Positions 10,093 through 19,222 of a DNA stretch of 64,000 nucleotides are shown here, in pieces; the stretch's first letter is position 1; each line of letters starts with the position of its first letter. The notes below the pieces were generated by a model. That model did not search any database. It was given only the letters and a program-made list of their open reading frames with translations, and was not told the origin of the DNA. Position numbers and translations under genes: made by a program. The stretch spans positions 186,001 through 250,000 of the forward strand of contig NZ_JAMXSF010000006.1 of assembly GCF_024124545.1 (NCBI RefSeq), written 5' to 3'. The stretch comes from Pseudoalteromonas sp. XMcav2-N. GTDB lineage: Bacteria > Pseudomonadota > Gammaproteobacteria > Enterobacterales > Alteromonadaceae.

Positions 10093-10331
10093 TTGAACTC
10101 TCTTAATCACGACTATAAGGGGGAGGCATGTTACACCAAAATGTCACAACTTGCCGAGCCCATTGGAAATTATCTGGTAAAAAAATCGCCCAAGTGTGCA
10201 AAAAATCATACGCTTAAGTCGACTTTCTAAACACCGATGAAAGACCCTGAATACGGGAGCTGGCGGGGTTATTTTGGTTTGTGCAATGTCGCTTGCGACT
10301 TTTGGTCACTCGCTTCTGTGTTTGGGTCAGG

Positions 10332-10337
10332 TATAAT
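10332..10337 (+). promoter_or_regulatory. Probable -10 element of arcB
   Basis: A consensus TATAAT lies 27 bases upstream of the arcB ATG. No convincing -35 hexamer is found at 16-18 bases, so the promoter may depend on an activator or be weak. Confidence 0.45.
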
Positions 10338-10363
10338 GTAGAAGTTAACTAGGTGATTTTATT

Positions 10364-12691
10364 ATGCTTGACTCTTCATTTGGGACCTGGGCCCGAATTT
10401 TATCAAATTTGATTAGGAACTACGGGGACCGTTGGGCGGGTATTGTCGCCTATGCATTTGTGCTGATCGTGTCTCTGGTGTTGGCGTGCATGTTTTATTA
10501 CGTCGCACTTGGTGAAGTGACACTGGTCAATGTGCTGTCCGTTGTATTGTTTGCGGCCTTAACCTCGCCATTGCTGCTTTCTGTTGCCATCTATGCAATG
10601 CGCCAGCTTGATGCTTCAAAAGAGTATCTCGAATCAGCCACGCAGCAGGAAAAGTTGCTCAATCAGACCCTCAAAGACAATATCAACCGGCTAAATAATG
10701 AAATCGATGAGCGGAAAATGGCATTGCATGCCAAGCACAGGGCGATTGCAGAGCTACGTAAGGAGATTTCGGAGCGCCGTAAAGCTGAGCAAGAGCTGGC
10801 GCAGCAAAGTATGCTGTTGCGTAGTATTGTGGATTCTTCCCCCGATTTGTTCTACTACCGTGACGAGCGTGGGGTGTTTGCCGGGTGCAACAAGAAATTT
10901 GAACAAGTCATTGGTAAAACCAGCGAAGAACTCATCGGACATACGGTACAGCAGGTGTTTGGTGAGCAAGACATTCCTGAGGTGCTGCAAACCGATGAGC
11001 ACGTTATTGAGACCCAGCAATCTATCAATGTCGATGTCGAGTATCCTGTCGCCAATGAAAACTGTTGGTTTGAGATGCGTAAGCTGCCCTTCATAAATGA
11101 CGATGGGCAATATATCGGGCTGCTGGCGTTTGGACGTGATATCACCAGCCGTAAAGAAGCGGAGCAGGCGCTTGAAACAGCGTACAAAGACAAAGGGAAA
11201 TTTATTGCCACATTGAGCCATGAGCTTCGTACACCGCTCAATGGTATTGTCGGACTGACCCGTATGTTGCTCGATACTGAGTTGACAAAGCAGCAAAAGA
11301 GCTGGTGCAACACCGTTTTTTCCAGTGCTGAAACTTTGGGTAATATCTTCAATGATATTATTGACCTGGACAAGATAGACAGGGAACAACTGGATATTGC
11401 GACAGACAGCATTAATGTCTCGGACTTTATCAATGATGTAGTGAACTTTGCAGGTCTTATTGCAGAGCAAAAGGGCCTTGAGTTCAACATTAAACGCACA
11501 GGCTTGCTGGATATTCATGCTTTATTGGATCCAACCCGGCTGCGTCAGGTGCTGTGGAACCTGATCAACAATGCAGTAAAATTTACGCACCGGGGTGGCG
11601 TGACGCTTGAGTGTCGCCGTGAAAACCGTGAAGACGGTCCCTGGTTGTCGATCAGTGTGATTGATACGGGCATGGGGATCCCATCTGATCAGCAGGAACG
11701 GATTTTCGATATGTACTATAAAGCGCCTGATGCCAGTGGCAATAATGCCATAGGTTCGGGCATAGGTTTGGCTGTGACAAAAGCTCTGGTGCACGCCATG
11801 AGAGGGACAATTCATGTAAGCAGTATGCAAGGAGAGGGAAGTCGCTTTGATGTTGAGTTGCCGTTGGAGCTGTGTGCTGCACCGAATGAGCAAAGCTATG
11901 CAGGGCGCAGCCTTTATATCCTGTTGGTTGAGGATGTGCCGCTCAACGCCGAGATAGCGACAAACTTGCTGGAGCAACGTGGGCATGAAGTCATCTGGGC
12001 AGAAACTGGAGAAGATGCGCTGTCCATGGTCGAAACTGAAGACGAACTAGACCTTATCCTGCTAGACATGCAGTTGCCAGATATTAATGGTGATGAAGTA
12101 GCAAGGCAGGTTCGCTCCGATAGCCACTTTGACGAGCTGCCTATTGTCGCTCTGACAGCTAATGTGCGCAGTGCAGAGCAGGAATTACAGGGCATTAATA
12201 TTCAGGGGGCACTGGCCAAGCCCATCAATACGACCAAACTGGACAAAATGCTTGCAGAGTTGTTTGGTATTGAAGCAAGCAAGGACAAACAATCCTCACC
12301 AGAAGCTGAGCCACTGCAATTGAGTGAGCAGGAGCAAGCCCTGCTCGATGTTGAAACCATCACCGACTTTGTTTCATCTATGGGTATTGAAGCATTTAAG
12401 CGCAGTTGTGACTTGTTTGCGCGACTTAACCCGACATACTGTAATGAGCTTGATGAAGCGAATCAGGGAGATGATACCGAGACTTATGTCTCTGTCGCTC
12501 ACAAATTAAAAGGCGCTGCAGGCTCAGTTGGGCTGCAAAATGTTCAGCTACATGCAAAGACAATGGAACTTGAGGGTGAAGAAGCAAGTATGGCACAACG
12601 TGCGGACTGGCTGGCAGAGCTGGAAGTGAAAATAAGAGAAGGGCAAACTGCCCTTCACTCATTAATTGCAAAACTCGCTGAAAACTCGTAA
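10364..12691 (+). CDS. arcB: Aerobic respiration control sensor kinase ArcB
   Basis: ArcB is a tripartite hybrid kinase of the inner membrane. It senses the quinone redox state and phosphorylates ArcA. The 775-residue protein has two membrane helices (about 26-50 and 56-78), a coiled coil (85-150), a PAS domain (about 151-265), a HisKA H-box with H286 (SHELRTPLNG), an HATPase domain (DTGMGIP at 435-440), a receiver with D568, and an HPt domain with H713 (AHKLKGAAGS). Cysteines 175 and 234 lie where the redox-active C180 and C241 of E. coli ArcB are expected. The gene converges on arcA, with only 7 bases between stop codons. Confidence 0.95.
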   Translation: MLDSSFGTWARILSNLIRNYGDRWAGIVAYAFVLIVSLVLACMFYYVALGEVTLVNVLSVVLFAALTSPLLLSVAIYAMRQLDASKEYLESATQQEKLLNQTLKDNINRLNNEIDERKMALHAKHRAIAELRKEISERRKAEQELAQQSMLLRSIVDSSPDLFYYRDERGVFAGCNKKFEQVIGKTSEELIGHTVQQVFGEQDIPEVLQTDEHVIETQQSINVDVEYPVANENCWFEMRKLPFINDDGQYIGLLAFGRDITSRKEAEQALETAYKDKGKFIATLSHELRTPLNGIVGLTRMLLDTELTKQQKSWCNTVFSSAETLGNIFNDIIDLDKIDREQLDIATDSINVSDFINDVVNFAGLIAEQKGLEFNIKRTGLLDIHALLDPTRLRQVLWNLINNAVKFTHRGGVTLECRRENREDGPWLSISVIDTGMGIPSDQQERIFDMYYKAPDASGNNAIGSGIGLAVTKALVHAMRGTIHVSSMQGEGSRFDVELPLELCAAPNEQSYAGRSLYILLVEDVPLNAEIATNLLEQRGHEVIWAETGEDALSMVETEDELDLILLDMQLPDINGDEVARQVRSDSHFDELPIVALTANVRSAEQELQGINIQGALAKPINTTKLDKMLAELFGIEASKDKQSSPEAEPLQLSEQEQALLDVETITDFVSSMGIEAFKRSCDLFARLNPTYCNELDEANQGDDTETYVSVAHKLKGAAGSVGLQNVQLHAKTMELEGEEASMAQRADWLAELEVKIREGQTALHSLIAKLAENS
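12637..12657 (-). terminator. Likely arcA terminator inside the arcB coding end
   Basis: GAAGGGCA pairs with TGCCCTTC around an AAC/GTT loop within the last codons of arcB. Read on the minus strand, downstream of arcA, it is followed by TCTTATTTT. No other hairpin is found between arcA and this point. Confidence 0.5.
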
Positions 12692-12698
12692 CGCAAAC

Positions 12699-13418
12699 TT
12701 ACTGGCTATCGATCTTCCCAATGAAGCGGTAGCCCTCACCATGAATGGTGCTGATCAGTTCAGGAGTGTTGTTGTCGGTTTCAAAGTGCTTACGAATACG
12801 ACGAATAGTCACGTCAACTGTTCTGTCGTTTGCACGCAACTCACGACCTGTCATATGCTTAATAAGCTGCTCGCGGCTAAAGATACGACCAGGTGAGTCA
12901 AGCATCAGGCGCAACGCGCGATACTCGCCTTTAGGTAAGCGTTTTGACTCACCTGTTGGAGAAGTCAGACAGCGGCTATTCTCATCCAGCTCCCAACCGT
13001 TAAAGGTGATGACGCCATTGCTATCAATGCTGGACTCTTCCGGGTTTGAGCCGGTACGAGAGATCAGGTTACGCACGCGAATTGTAAGCTCTCGTGGATT
13101 GAAAGGCTTAGTTACGTAGTCGTCGGCACCGATTTCAAGACCAAGAATACGGTCAACATCGTTGTCACGGCCGGTTAAGAAAATTAGGCCGATGTTTTTC
13201 TTCTGGCGTAACTCACGAGCCAGGATAAGGCCATTTTTGCCTGGCAGGTTAATATCCATGATTACACAGTTGACATCATCGTTAGATGTCAATTTTTCAT
13301 GCATATCATCGCCATCTATGGCTTCAATTACCTTATAACCTTCGGCTTCAAATAAACTAACGAGGTTCAGTCGAGTTACGTCTTCATCCTCAACAATTAG
13401 AATGACTGGCGTTTGCAT
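12699..13418 (-). CDS. arcA: Response regulator ArcA
   Basis: ArcA is the OmpR-type DNA-binding partner of ArcB. Phosphorylated ArcA represses aerobic respiration genes under low oxygen. The 239-residue protein has a receiver domain with acidic pocket residues E10, D11 and phospho-acceptor D55 (IMDINLPG), the YVTKPF lysine motif, and a C-terminal winged helix (about 135-235) ending in the typical GEGYRFIG. Length is one residue off E. coli ArcA. It lies tail to tail with arcB; in E. coli the two genes are unlinked. A sigma70-like promoter is visible upstream. Confidence 0.97.
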   Translation of the reverse strand: MQTPVILIVEDEDVTRLNLVSLFEAEGYKVIEAIDGDDMHEKLTSNDDVNCVIMDINLPGKNGLILARELRQKKNIGLIFLTGRDNDVDRILGLEIGADDYVTKPFNPRELTIRVRNLISRTGSNPEESSIDSNGVITFNGWELDENSRCLTSPTGESKRLPKGEYRALRLMLDSPGRIFSREQLIKHMTGRELRANDRTVDVTIRRIRKHFETDNNTPELISTIHGEGYRFIGKIDSQ

Positions 13419-13490
13419 TATTAATTAACCTTTTCGGAATATTGTATTTACAAAATCTTCGGCGTTATATAATAAAACCGAATGTTAACG

Positions 13491-13519
13491 ATTATAGGAG
13501 TATATTCAATTGTTAACAA
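13491..13519 (-). promoter_or_regulatory. Putative arcA promoter
   Basis: On the minus strand, TTGTTA (13519-13514) and a consensus TATAAT (13496-13491) are separated by 17 bases, about 75 bases upstream of the arcA start. GTTAAC repeats lie in and near it. Confidence 0.5.
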
Positions 13520-13525
13520 GTAAAA

Positions 13526-14053
13526 TCAGTTAGGATAAAACTTGGAGACGGCAAGCAACCGAGAAAGCACTTTAAAGTTGTGCTGAGTGACTTCTTGCTT
13601 GTTTATATACAGCCTTATCTTACTCCCTTCCTGGACCAAGGACGCAATCCCACCCCCTTCCAAAAATTCGATACTTTCGCCCACAGTTACCATACTTAGG
13701 GCCATTGTATCGGTCCAAGCGGAGAGTATATCATCTTCCATTGTTTCATCAATGTATGTGATATCACATCGCTGGGAAAGTTCCCGCAACGACTCAGACT
13801 TTTTAACTTCGATTATTTCTATCGGCTTTAAACGTATTTTTAAGGTACGATTACTATATAAAACAGCACCTGGACCTTTTTTGATATCATAAAAACAAAA
13901 ACGAGTTGTTTTCTTATTTTTTTGCTCTGGAAAATCAATGAACTTTGCCATCTGATATAAAAAAGCTGAGCGGATTTCCTCGGGCGATTTGGCGTAGCTA
14001 AATGTAGAAAACAACGCAAGTGAACACAAAATAAATAGGTACATTAATCTCAC
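13526..14053 (-). CDS. YfiR family periplasmic protein
   Basis: The 175-residue protein has a signal peptide (about 1-21, ending near FSYA) and the YfiR/DUF4154 fold. Visible traits are EEIRSAFLYQMAKFIDFP near the start and the closing LSRLLAVSKFYPN. In Pseudomonas, YfiR is a periplasmic repressor of the diguanylate cyclase YfiN. Here it overlaps by 4 bases the end of a sensor histidine kinase gene, so by analogy it may restrain or tune that kinase instead. It has one cysteine pair (about C48, C95) that could form a redox-sensitive disulfide, as reported for YfiR. The last part is inference. Confidence 0.85.
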   Translation of the reverse strand: MRLMYLFILCSLALFSTFSYAKSPEEIRSAFLYQMAKFIDFPEQKNKKTTRFCFYDIKKGPGAVLYSNRTLKIRLKPIEIIEVKKSESLRELSQRCDITYIDETMEDDILSAWTDTMALSMVTVGESIEFLEGGGIASLVQEGSKIRLYINKQEVTQHNFKVLSRLLAVSKFYPN

Positions 14054-15672
14054 TGTGTACCTCCTTTCAGAGGCAGACTAATCACAAATTGAGTACCTGA
14101 TTTATAGTCTTCTTGCAGCGTAATGCTTCCCCCTAGTGCCTGAGTGACCAAATTATACACCAGGTGCATACCCAGACCACTGCCACCTTCGCCCCGCCTT
14201 GTTGTAACAAATGGATCAAAAATACGCTTTTTGATCGCATTGGGCACGCCTACACCATTGTCGCTGTATACAATCGTTAATTGCGGATCTTCACGGTTCA
14301 CTTTTATAGCAATTTCGTTATTTTCGTTACTTACAAATCCATGGAGCAGAGAGTTTGAAAACAATTGTTCAAACACCTGTTGCAGCAAGCCAGATTTGCT
14401 TCTGATGGTGAGGTCTTCAGGACAGTCAATATGGATCTGGGGCGCTTTGAGTTCCAGCTCAGTGCGCATCGCGCCCATAACGGCGTTAAGCAATTTAGTG
14501 ATATTGACGTCTGAATTGATCTCAATATCCTGGCTTACAGCCACTTTCTTAAAGCTGGAAATAAGGTCGGCCGCTCTGTTGAGATTACGATAAATGAGAT
14601 CCAGGTTCTCGATCCCTTCTTTTATAAACCGTTCCAGCTGTTTGGAGGTCAGCGTTTTTTGCTGGAAGGCGACTTCTATGTCGCTGAGCTTATCACGCAG
14701 CAATGTTGAGCCGGTTACTCCCAGCCCAATGGGGGTATTTACTTCATGCGCAACGCCTGCAACCATTTGGCCAAGTGAGGCCATTTTTTCATTTTCAACA
14801 ATCTGATTTTGATACTGGTGCATACGCTCCAGGGTGTTAAGCAGCTCCTGGTTTGCTTCTCTAAGCGCTATCGTACGCTGGTTTACTTTTTCTTCCAGGC
14901 TTTGGTTGAGTTGCTTTATTTCCTGCTTGTCGGCCTGATGGCGTTCAAGCTGGTTTTGCGTCCTGGTAAGCATGATGTTGAGGTTGTTCGCCAGAATATT
15001 AATTTCTTCTATGTCACTTTTTTCAGCCCGAGTGGCGTAGTTGTGGTTCTTGGAAACGTCCTGCAACAGGGTTGAGAGAGATTCTATGGGGCTGGCGATC
15101 CGCTTTTGGATCCCCCGGGCGACAAACATTACTAACACAAGAACAAACAGGGTTAAGGCGATATCAACCAAAATTTTTCTGTTTATATATTCAGCCAGGT
15201 GCTCAAGGCCGCCACGCAGATAAACATATCCTTCTATATTACCTTCGTATTCTACGGGCAGGATAAGCTCAATGTAGTCTTCAGATATCTTAGGTGCTCG
15301 GAGTTCCTCTATTTGATTGACTTTGAGCGGCACTGGGGGCGTTTTACTGGCATTGTAGCTGGTGAAAAACACGGGCCTGTTCGTTACATCATCAATCGCA
15401 TAGATGTGAATGTTCTTGACCAGATCAACCTTATCAAACGATTTTAGACGCTTTTCTTCGGTTTTTCTGTCATCGAAAATCAGCGTTACCTGGGCATTAA
15501 ACGCAATGATTTCAGCGATCATCTCCAGCTTGTTGATGATCAGTTGCTTTTGCTTTTTAACGTCGAGGTAGGTCGAAATTGAGATAGACAGGGACAAAGA
15601 CAGCGCCGTAACTAGCATGACGGCACTGATCAGCACTTTTCTTATACTTGTTTTTGTTGCGTATTTACCCAT
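14050..15672 (-). CDS. CHASE8-type sensor histidine kinase partnered with YfiR
   Basis: The 540-residue membrane kinase has a helix at 13-35, a periplasmic CHASE8-like domain (about 38-165, as in YfiN), a second helix (168-187), HAMP (187-240), a coiled coil (240-300), a HisKA box with H309 (GVAHEVNTPIG), and an HATPase domain (YSDNGVGVP; GGSGLGMHLV). There is no receiver domain and no response regulator nearby, so the phosphate acceptor is unknown. Its stop overlaps the start of the YfiR gene (ATGA), indicating translational coupling and a common signal pathway. Confidence 0.88.
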   Translation of the reverse strand: MGKYATKTSIRKVLISAVMLVTALSLSLSISISTYLDVKKQKQLIINKLEMIAEIIAFNAQVTLIFDDRKTEEKRLKSFDKVDLVKNIHIYAIDDVTNRPVFFTSYNASKTPPVPLKVNQIEELRAPKISEDYIELILPVEYEGNIEGYVYLRGGLEHLAEYINRKILVDIALTLFVLVLVMFVARGIQKRIASPIESLSTLLQDVSKNHNYATRAEKSDIEEINILANNLNIMLTRTQNQLERHQADKQEIKQLNQSLEEKVNQRTIALREANQELLNTLERMHQYQNQIVENEKMASLGQMVAGVAHEVNTPIGLGVTGSTLLRDKLSDIEVAFQQKTLTSKQLERFIKEGIENLDLIYRNLNRAADLISSFKKVAVSQDIEINSDVNITKLLNAVMGAMRTELELKAPQIHIDCPEDLTIRSKSGLLQQVFEQLFSNSLLHGFVSNENNEIAIKVNREDPQLTIVYSDNGVGVPNAIKKRIFDPFVTTRRGEGGSGLGMHLVYNLVTQALGGSITLQEDYKSGTQFVISLPLKGGTQ

Positions 15673-15858
15673 TGGGAGACCACAAATCCCGCTTGCCTGC
15701 TATTCACTCACCTTAGTTTAGCAGTATAGAACACAAAAAAGCTCACATTTTACGAAACGATTCAGCACTTTGCTCTTTTAAATAGAGTATTAAGAAGGCT
15801 GGGATGGCAGTAGAATAGGATTGGAGCCAGTTCAACTTTTGCCTGAACTGGCTTTGCA

Positions 15859-16896
15859 CTAGTTCAGGATTGCACGATAAACAGCAAATTTGGTGTTTTT
15901 TATCTGTGTATTGCAATGCCCAAAGCGTGCCTCAATAAGTGGTGGGTACTTTAAGAAGCTATTCGCGACAATATGCAGTTGGGCGCCTTTGTTCATATGC
16001 ATGGTCGCACTATTGATAAACTCTTCAGCTATATCATAATCAGTTTTTATACCGGTATGAAAAGGCGGGTTACTGATAATGGCATCAAAGCGGCCTTTCA
16101 ACTGCTTGAGACCATCACTGAGTACCAGTTCAACCTTATGGCCATTTAAGCGCACAGTTTGCTCGCAGGCGTATAAAGCCAATGCATTGACATCCAGGCA
16201 GCTGAAGCGAATTCTTGGTGACTGATTGAGTACAAAGGTAGCAATGATCCCTGCACCGCAGCCAAAGTCGAGCATGTTACCATGGGCTGGCAAATCGAGG
16301 TTTTCTAGCAGGAGTTTGGTCCCGACATCCAGCTTGCCATGATTAAACACACCGGGGACACTGACAGCGTCAAACTGTTGCCCGGCAACCGCAATGGTGA
16401 AGGTCTGCAGATAGCTGGCAATATCAAAGTGTGCCTCAGTTTGCAGTTGAGCAAATTCGTACAAAATACAATGCTTGGCGCTATCGAGTTTGTAATGTGT
16501 TTCGCATTTATCTTGCAGCTGCTTCTCCGCCGACTTAACGCCGCCTTTATTTTCACCAACCACGAGTAAACGGGTCTGCTCAGAGCACAGTGCACGAATG
16601 TTGTCGAACATCATCTGCGCTTCAGGCTTGGACTTTGGGTAGTAATAAATGATTAAGTCTAAATCATCGAGCGCAGGCAGGCTGTGTGACACATAGCTGT
16701 TGATATTTTTGACCGAGGCGGCTGCCAGATGATCCGCAAAGTCATAACTAAATGCGCTGATGACGGCCTGCGGGTTTAATTGCTTCAGTTCAGACAGAAA
16801 ACCATCACGCTGGTGATTGATCACCAAAATATGCTGGCCCGTCAGCTCTTCTTCATTGCGCAGTAACAGCAAGCTAGGGTTGGTTAATTTTTGCAT
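15859..16896 (-). CDS. rsmC: 16S rRNA (guanine-N2-1207) methyltransferase RsmC
   Basis: RsmC methylates G1207 of 16S rRNA in the 30S subunit, using SAM. The 345-residue protein has the duplicated methyltransferase layout of RsmC, with a degenerate N-terminal copy and an active C-terminal copy. The latter contains DFGCGAGIIATF (SAM binding) and the catalytic ISNPPFHTG motif (about residue 276). Length matches E. coli RsmC (343). It is followed by a hairpin without a U-tract (15825-15853), which may or may not terminate it. Confidence 0.93.
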   Translation of the reverse strand: MQKLTNPSLLLLRNEEELTGQHILVINHQRDGFLSELKQLNPQAVISAFSYDFADHLAAASVKNINSYVSHSLPALDDLDLIIYYYPKSKPEAQMMFDNIRALCSEQTRLLVVGENKGGVKSAEKQLQDKCETHYKLDSAKHCILYEFAQLQTEAHFDIASYLQTFTIAVAGQQFDAVSVPGVFNHGKLDVGTKLLLENLDLPAHGNMLDFGCGAGIIATFVLNQSPRIRFSCLDVNALALYACEQTVRLNGHKVELVLSDGLKQLKGRFDAIISNPPFHTGIKTDYDIAEEFINSATMHMNKGAQLHIVANSFLKYPPLIEARFGHCNTQIKNTKFAVYRAILN

Positions 16897-16944
16897 CTCA
16901 GATCCAGAATAGGCGGGGCGCTATGCCCCGGTAGCAATGACAAG

Positions 16945-17679
16945 TCAGGCCGTGCGCTCAAACATCAGATCCCAGACGCCATGACCGAGGCGGTGACCGC
17001 GTTGTTCAAACTTGGTTAATGGGCGAAAATCTGGACGAGGCACATAGTCATTAGTTTCGGACTGGTTTTCGAAACCTGGCGCGGCCTGCATGACTTCCAG
17101 CATATGCTCTGCATAGTTTTCCCAGTCTGTCGCCATATGGAAAACACCGCCAATACGCAATTTAGTACGGAGCTTCTCAACAAATTCGGTCTGAACGATG
17201 CGACGTTTATGATGACGTTTCTTGTGCCAGGGATCAGGGAAAAACAGCTGAAGTTTTGCCAGGCTGGCATCTGGAATACAGTCTGCCAGTACTTCGACCG
17301 CGTCATGTTCGAACACACGCAGGTTAGTGACACCTTGTTCATCCGCTTCCATCAGGCAGGCACCAACTCCAGGGCGATGTACTTCAATGCCAATAAAATT
17401 CTGGTCTGGTGTATTTTTCGCCATTTCTACCAGCGATTTACCCATACCAAAACCAATCTCGACCACAACATCATTGTCGTTGCCAAACACCTCAGCAAAG
17501 TCCAGGCGACCCTGAGCATGCTCCAGGCCCATCGTTGCCCAGCATTTATCAATGGCGGCAGCTTGCCCTTTGGTCAGGCGGCCTTCACGCTTTACAAAGC
17601 TACGCACTTTGCGAATGTATTTGCCTTCCTGCTCAGCTTGTTCAAGCGCTGTTTTACTCGATTCGTTCATGGTCTTCAT
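16945..17679 (-). CDS. trmB: tRNA (guanine-N7-)-methyltransferase TrmB
   Basis: TrmB forms m7G46 in the variable loop of tRNAs. The 244-residue protein has the SAM-binding [14 protein letters not shown], the family [15 protein letters not shown] motif, [10 protein letters not shown] with the conserved aspartate, and a C-terminal TKFEQRG. I chose the ATG at 17679 (MKTMNESSK; 17670 is also possible). The frame is open upstream to 17907, but that would overlap the divergent mutY start and add residues with no TrmB resemblance. A second TrmB-like gene lies at 48228. Confidence 0.95.
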   Translation of the reverse strand: MKTMNESSKTALEQAEQEGKYIRKVRSFVKREGRLTKGQAAAIDKCWATMGLEHAQGRLDFAEVFGNDNDVVVEIGFGMGKSLVEMAKNTPDQNFIGIEVHRPGVGACLMEADEQGVTNLRVFEHDAVEVLADCIPDASLAKLQLFFPDPWHKKRHHKRRIVQTEFVEKLRTKLRIGGVFHMATDWENYAEHMLEVMQAAPGFENQSETNDYVPRPDFRPLTKFEQRGHRLGHGVWDLMFERTA

Positions 17680-17801
17680 CTTCGGTGTAAAAAATGGGCG
17701 CACATTATCGCTATTCACAGCGCCAAGTACAAGAGCTTGACCTTTGAAAAAAGCTTCATACACTGGCGCGTGTATTAGCAAGTAAAAAGCAGAGTCTCGC
17801 A

Positions 17802-18860
17802 ATGACAGTAAATAATGAGCAAGCCCAGTGGTTTGCCAAGCAAGTTGTCGACTGGTACCAGTTACACGGGCGTAAAACGCTACCCTGGCAACTTGAGAAG
17901 ACCCCATATAAAGTGTGGGTGTCAGAAGTAATGTTACAACAAACTCAGGTTGTGACTGTGATCCCGTATTTTGAACGCTTTATGGCGCGCTTTCCAACCA
18001 TCATTGATTTAGCAAATGCACCAGAGGATGAAGTGTTGCACCACTGGACTGGGCTTGGCTATTACGCCCGTGCAAGAAATCTGCACAAGACTGCAAAAAT
18101 TGTACGCGATGAGTATCAGGGAAGATTTCCTGAAACACTGGAAGAAGTAATGGCACTGCCTGGTATTGGTCGCTCCACGGCGGGAGCGGTACTTTCTCTT
18201 TCTCTGGGGCAGCCACACCCTATTCTGGATGGCAATGTGAAACGTGTACTGGCCCGTTTCTTTATGGTTGAAGGCTGGTATGGCGTTAAGAAGGTTGAAA
18301 ATCATCTCTGGACATTGACCGATGCGTTGACACCCAAAGACAGCGTGACTGAATATAATCAGGCAATGATGGATTTGGGGGCCAGCTTATGTAGTCGCAG
18401 CAATTTTGATTGTGAGGCTTGTCCATTGGTCAGTCGTTGCCAGGCATACCAACAGGGCAGGGTGAAGGAATTTCCAAATTCGAAGCCGAAAAAAGCCAAA
18501 CCCAAAAAAGCCACTTATCACTTAATAGTACGAGCGGATGACAAAGTGCTGATGGAAAAGCGCCCCAGTAGCGGTATTTGGGGTGGTTTGTTTGGTTTCT
18601 TTGAGTTTAGCGAACTGACCGAGCTTGAGACCTTTTTGGCGCAGCAGGGGATTTCGGGCAGCCGACAAACATTGTCGCCATTTGTCCACATATTTACCCA
18701 CTTTGAATTGACTATCACTCCGGTAATTGTTGAATTAAGCGCGGTTCCTGACTGTGTTCACGATAACCCGCTCTTGTGGTACGCGCTGGCGCAGCCGGCA
18801 GAGGTGGGCTTAGCTGCACCGACTAAAAAGTTGGTTAAAGTCTTAAAGGCAATGGGGTAA
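17802..18860 (+). CDS. mutY: A/G-specific adenine DNA glycosylase MutY
   Basis: MutY removes adenine mispaired with 8-oxoguanine, preventing G:C to T:A transversions. The 352-residue protein has the catalytic glutamate in [10 protein letters not shown], the helix-hairpin-helix [12 protein letters not shown], the catalytic aspartate in [12 protein letters not shown], an iron-sulfur cluster loop with four cysteines ([17 protein letters not shown]) and a C-terminal NUDIX-like domain. The gene is followed after 34 bases by yggX, the same pairing as in E. coli, and both are closed by one terminator. Confidence 0.97.
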   Translation: MTVNNEQAQWFAKQVVDWYQLHGRKTLPWQLEKTPYKVWVSEVMLQQTQVVTVIPYFERFMARFPTIIDLANAPEDEVLHHWTGLGYYARARNLHKTAKIVRDEYQGRFPETLEEVMALPGIGRSTAGAVLSLSLGQPHPILDGNVKRVLARFFMVEGWYGVKKVENHLWTLTDALTPKDSVTEYNQAMMDLGASLCSRSNFDCEACPLVSRCQAYQQGRVKEFPNSKPKKAKPKKATYHLIVRADDKVLMEKRPSSGIWGGLFGFFEFSELTELETFLAQQGISGSRQTLSPFVHIFTHFELTITPVIVELSAVPDCVHDNPLLWYALAQPAEVGLAAPTKKLVKVLKAMG

Positions 18861-18894
18861 ACTTAACCTAAATGAATGCTTAAAGGGTAAAGAG

Positions 18895-19167
18895 ATGGCA
18901 CGTACCGTATTTTGTCAAAAGTTACAAAAAGAAGCACCTGGACTGGATTTTCAACTGTATCCGGGTGAAGTTGGCGAACGTATCTTCAACAACATCAGTA
19001 AAGAAGCGTGGCAACAATGGCAGCACAAGCAAACTATGCTGATCAATGAGAAGCACCTGAACATGATGGATCCTGAACACCGCCAGCAACTCGAAGATCA
19101 GATGGTGGGCTTTTTGTTTGAAGGTAAAGACGTTGAGATTGAAGGTTATCGTCCAAAAGAAGGGTAA
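18895..19167 (+). CDS. yggX: Fe(2+)-trafficking / oxidative damage protection protein YggX
   Basis: This 90-residue cytoplasmic protein matches YggX throughout, starting with [10 protein letters not shown] and containing the single conserved Cys7. It is thought to protect iron-sulfur enzymes or to ferry iron, which fits its operon with MutY, itself an Fe-S enzyme acting on oxidised DNA. A GTAAAGAG Shine-Dalgarno region precedes the ATG. Confidence 0.96.
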   Translation: MARTVFCQKLQKEAPGLDFQLYPGEVGERIFNNISKEAWQQWQHKQTMLINEKHLNMMDPEHRQQLEDQMVGFLFEGKDVEIEGYRPKEG

Positions 19168-19178
19168 TCACCTCAACT

Positions 19179-19206
19179 AAAAAAGGCTGCCTGAGCAGCC
19201 TTTTTT
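19179..19206. terminator. mutY-yggX terminator (bidirectional)
   Basis: AAAAAAGGCTGC pairs perfectly with GCAGCCTTTTTT around CTGA, with tracts on both sides. It serves the mutY-yggX unit and the convergent ispB. Confidence 0.93.
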
Positions 19207-19222
19207 AATATCTTCTATCAGC

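Noticed and set aside
13484..13517. GTTAAC repeats as ArcA boxes ahead of arcA
   Set aside because: The repeats are 28 bases apart and not in the usual array spacing; the match is too weak to call.
15825..15853. Hairpin AGCCAGTTCA/TGAACTGGCT after rsmC as terminator
   Set aside because: A good 10-base stem but without a U-tract on the rsmC strand, so not listed as a terminator.
17680..17907. N-terminal extension of trmB to 17907
   Set aside because: It overlaps the divergent mutY start, and the added residues do not look like TrmB, whose N-terminus begins at about 17679.
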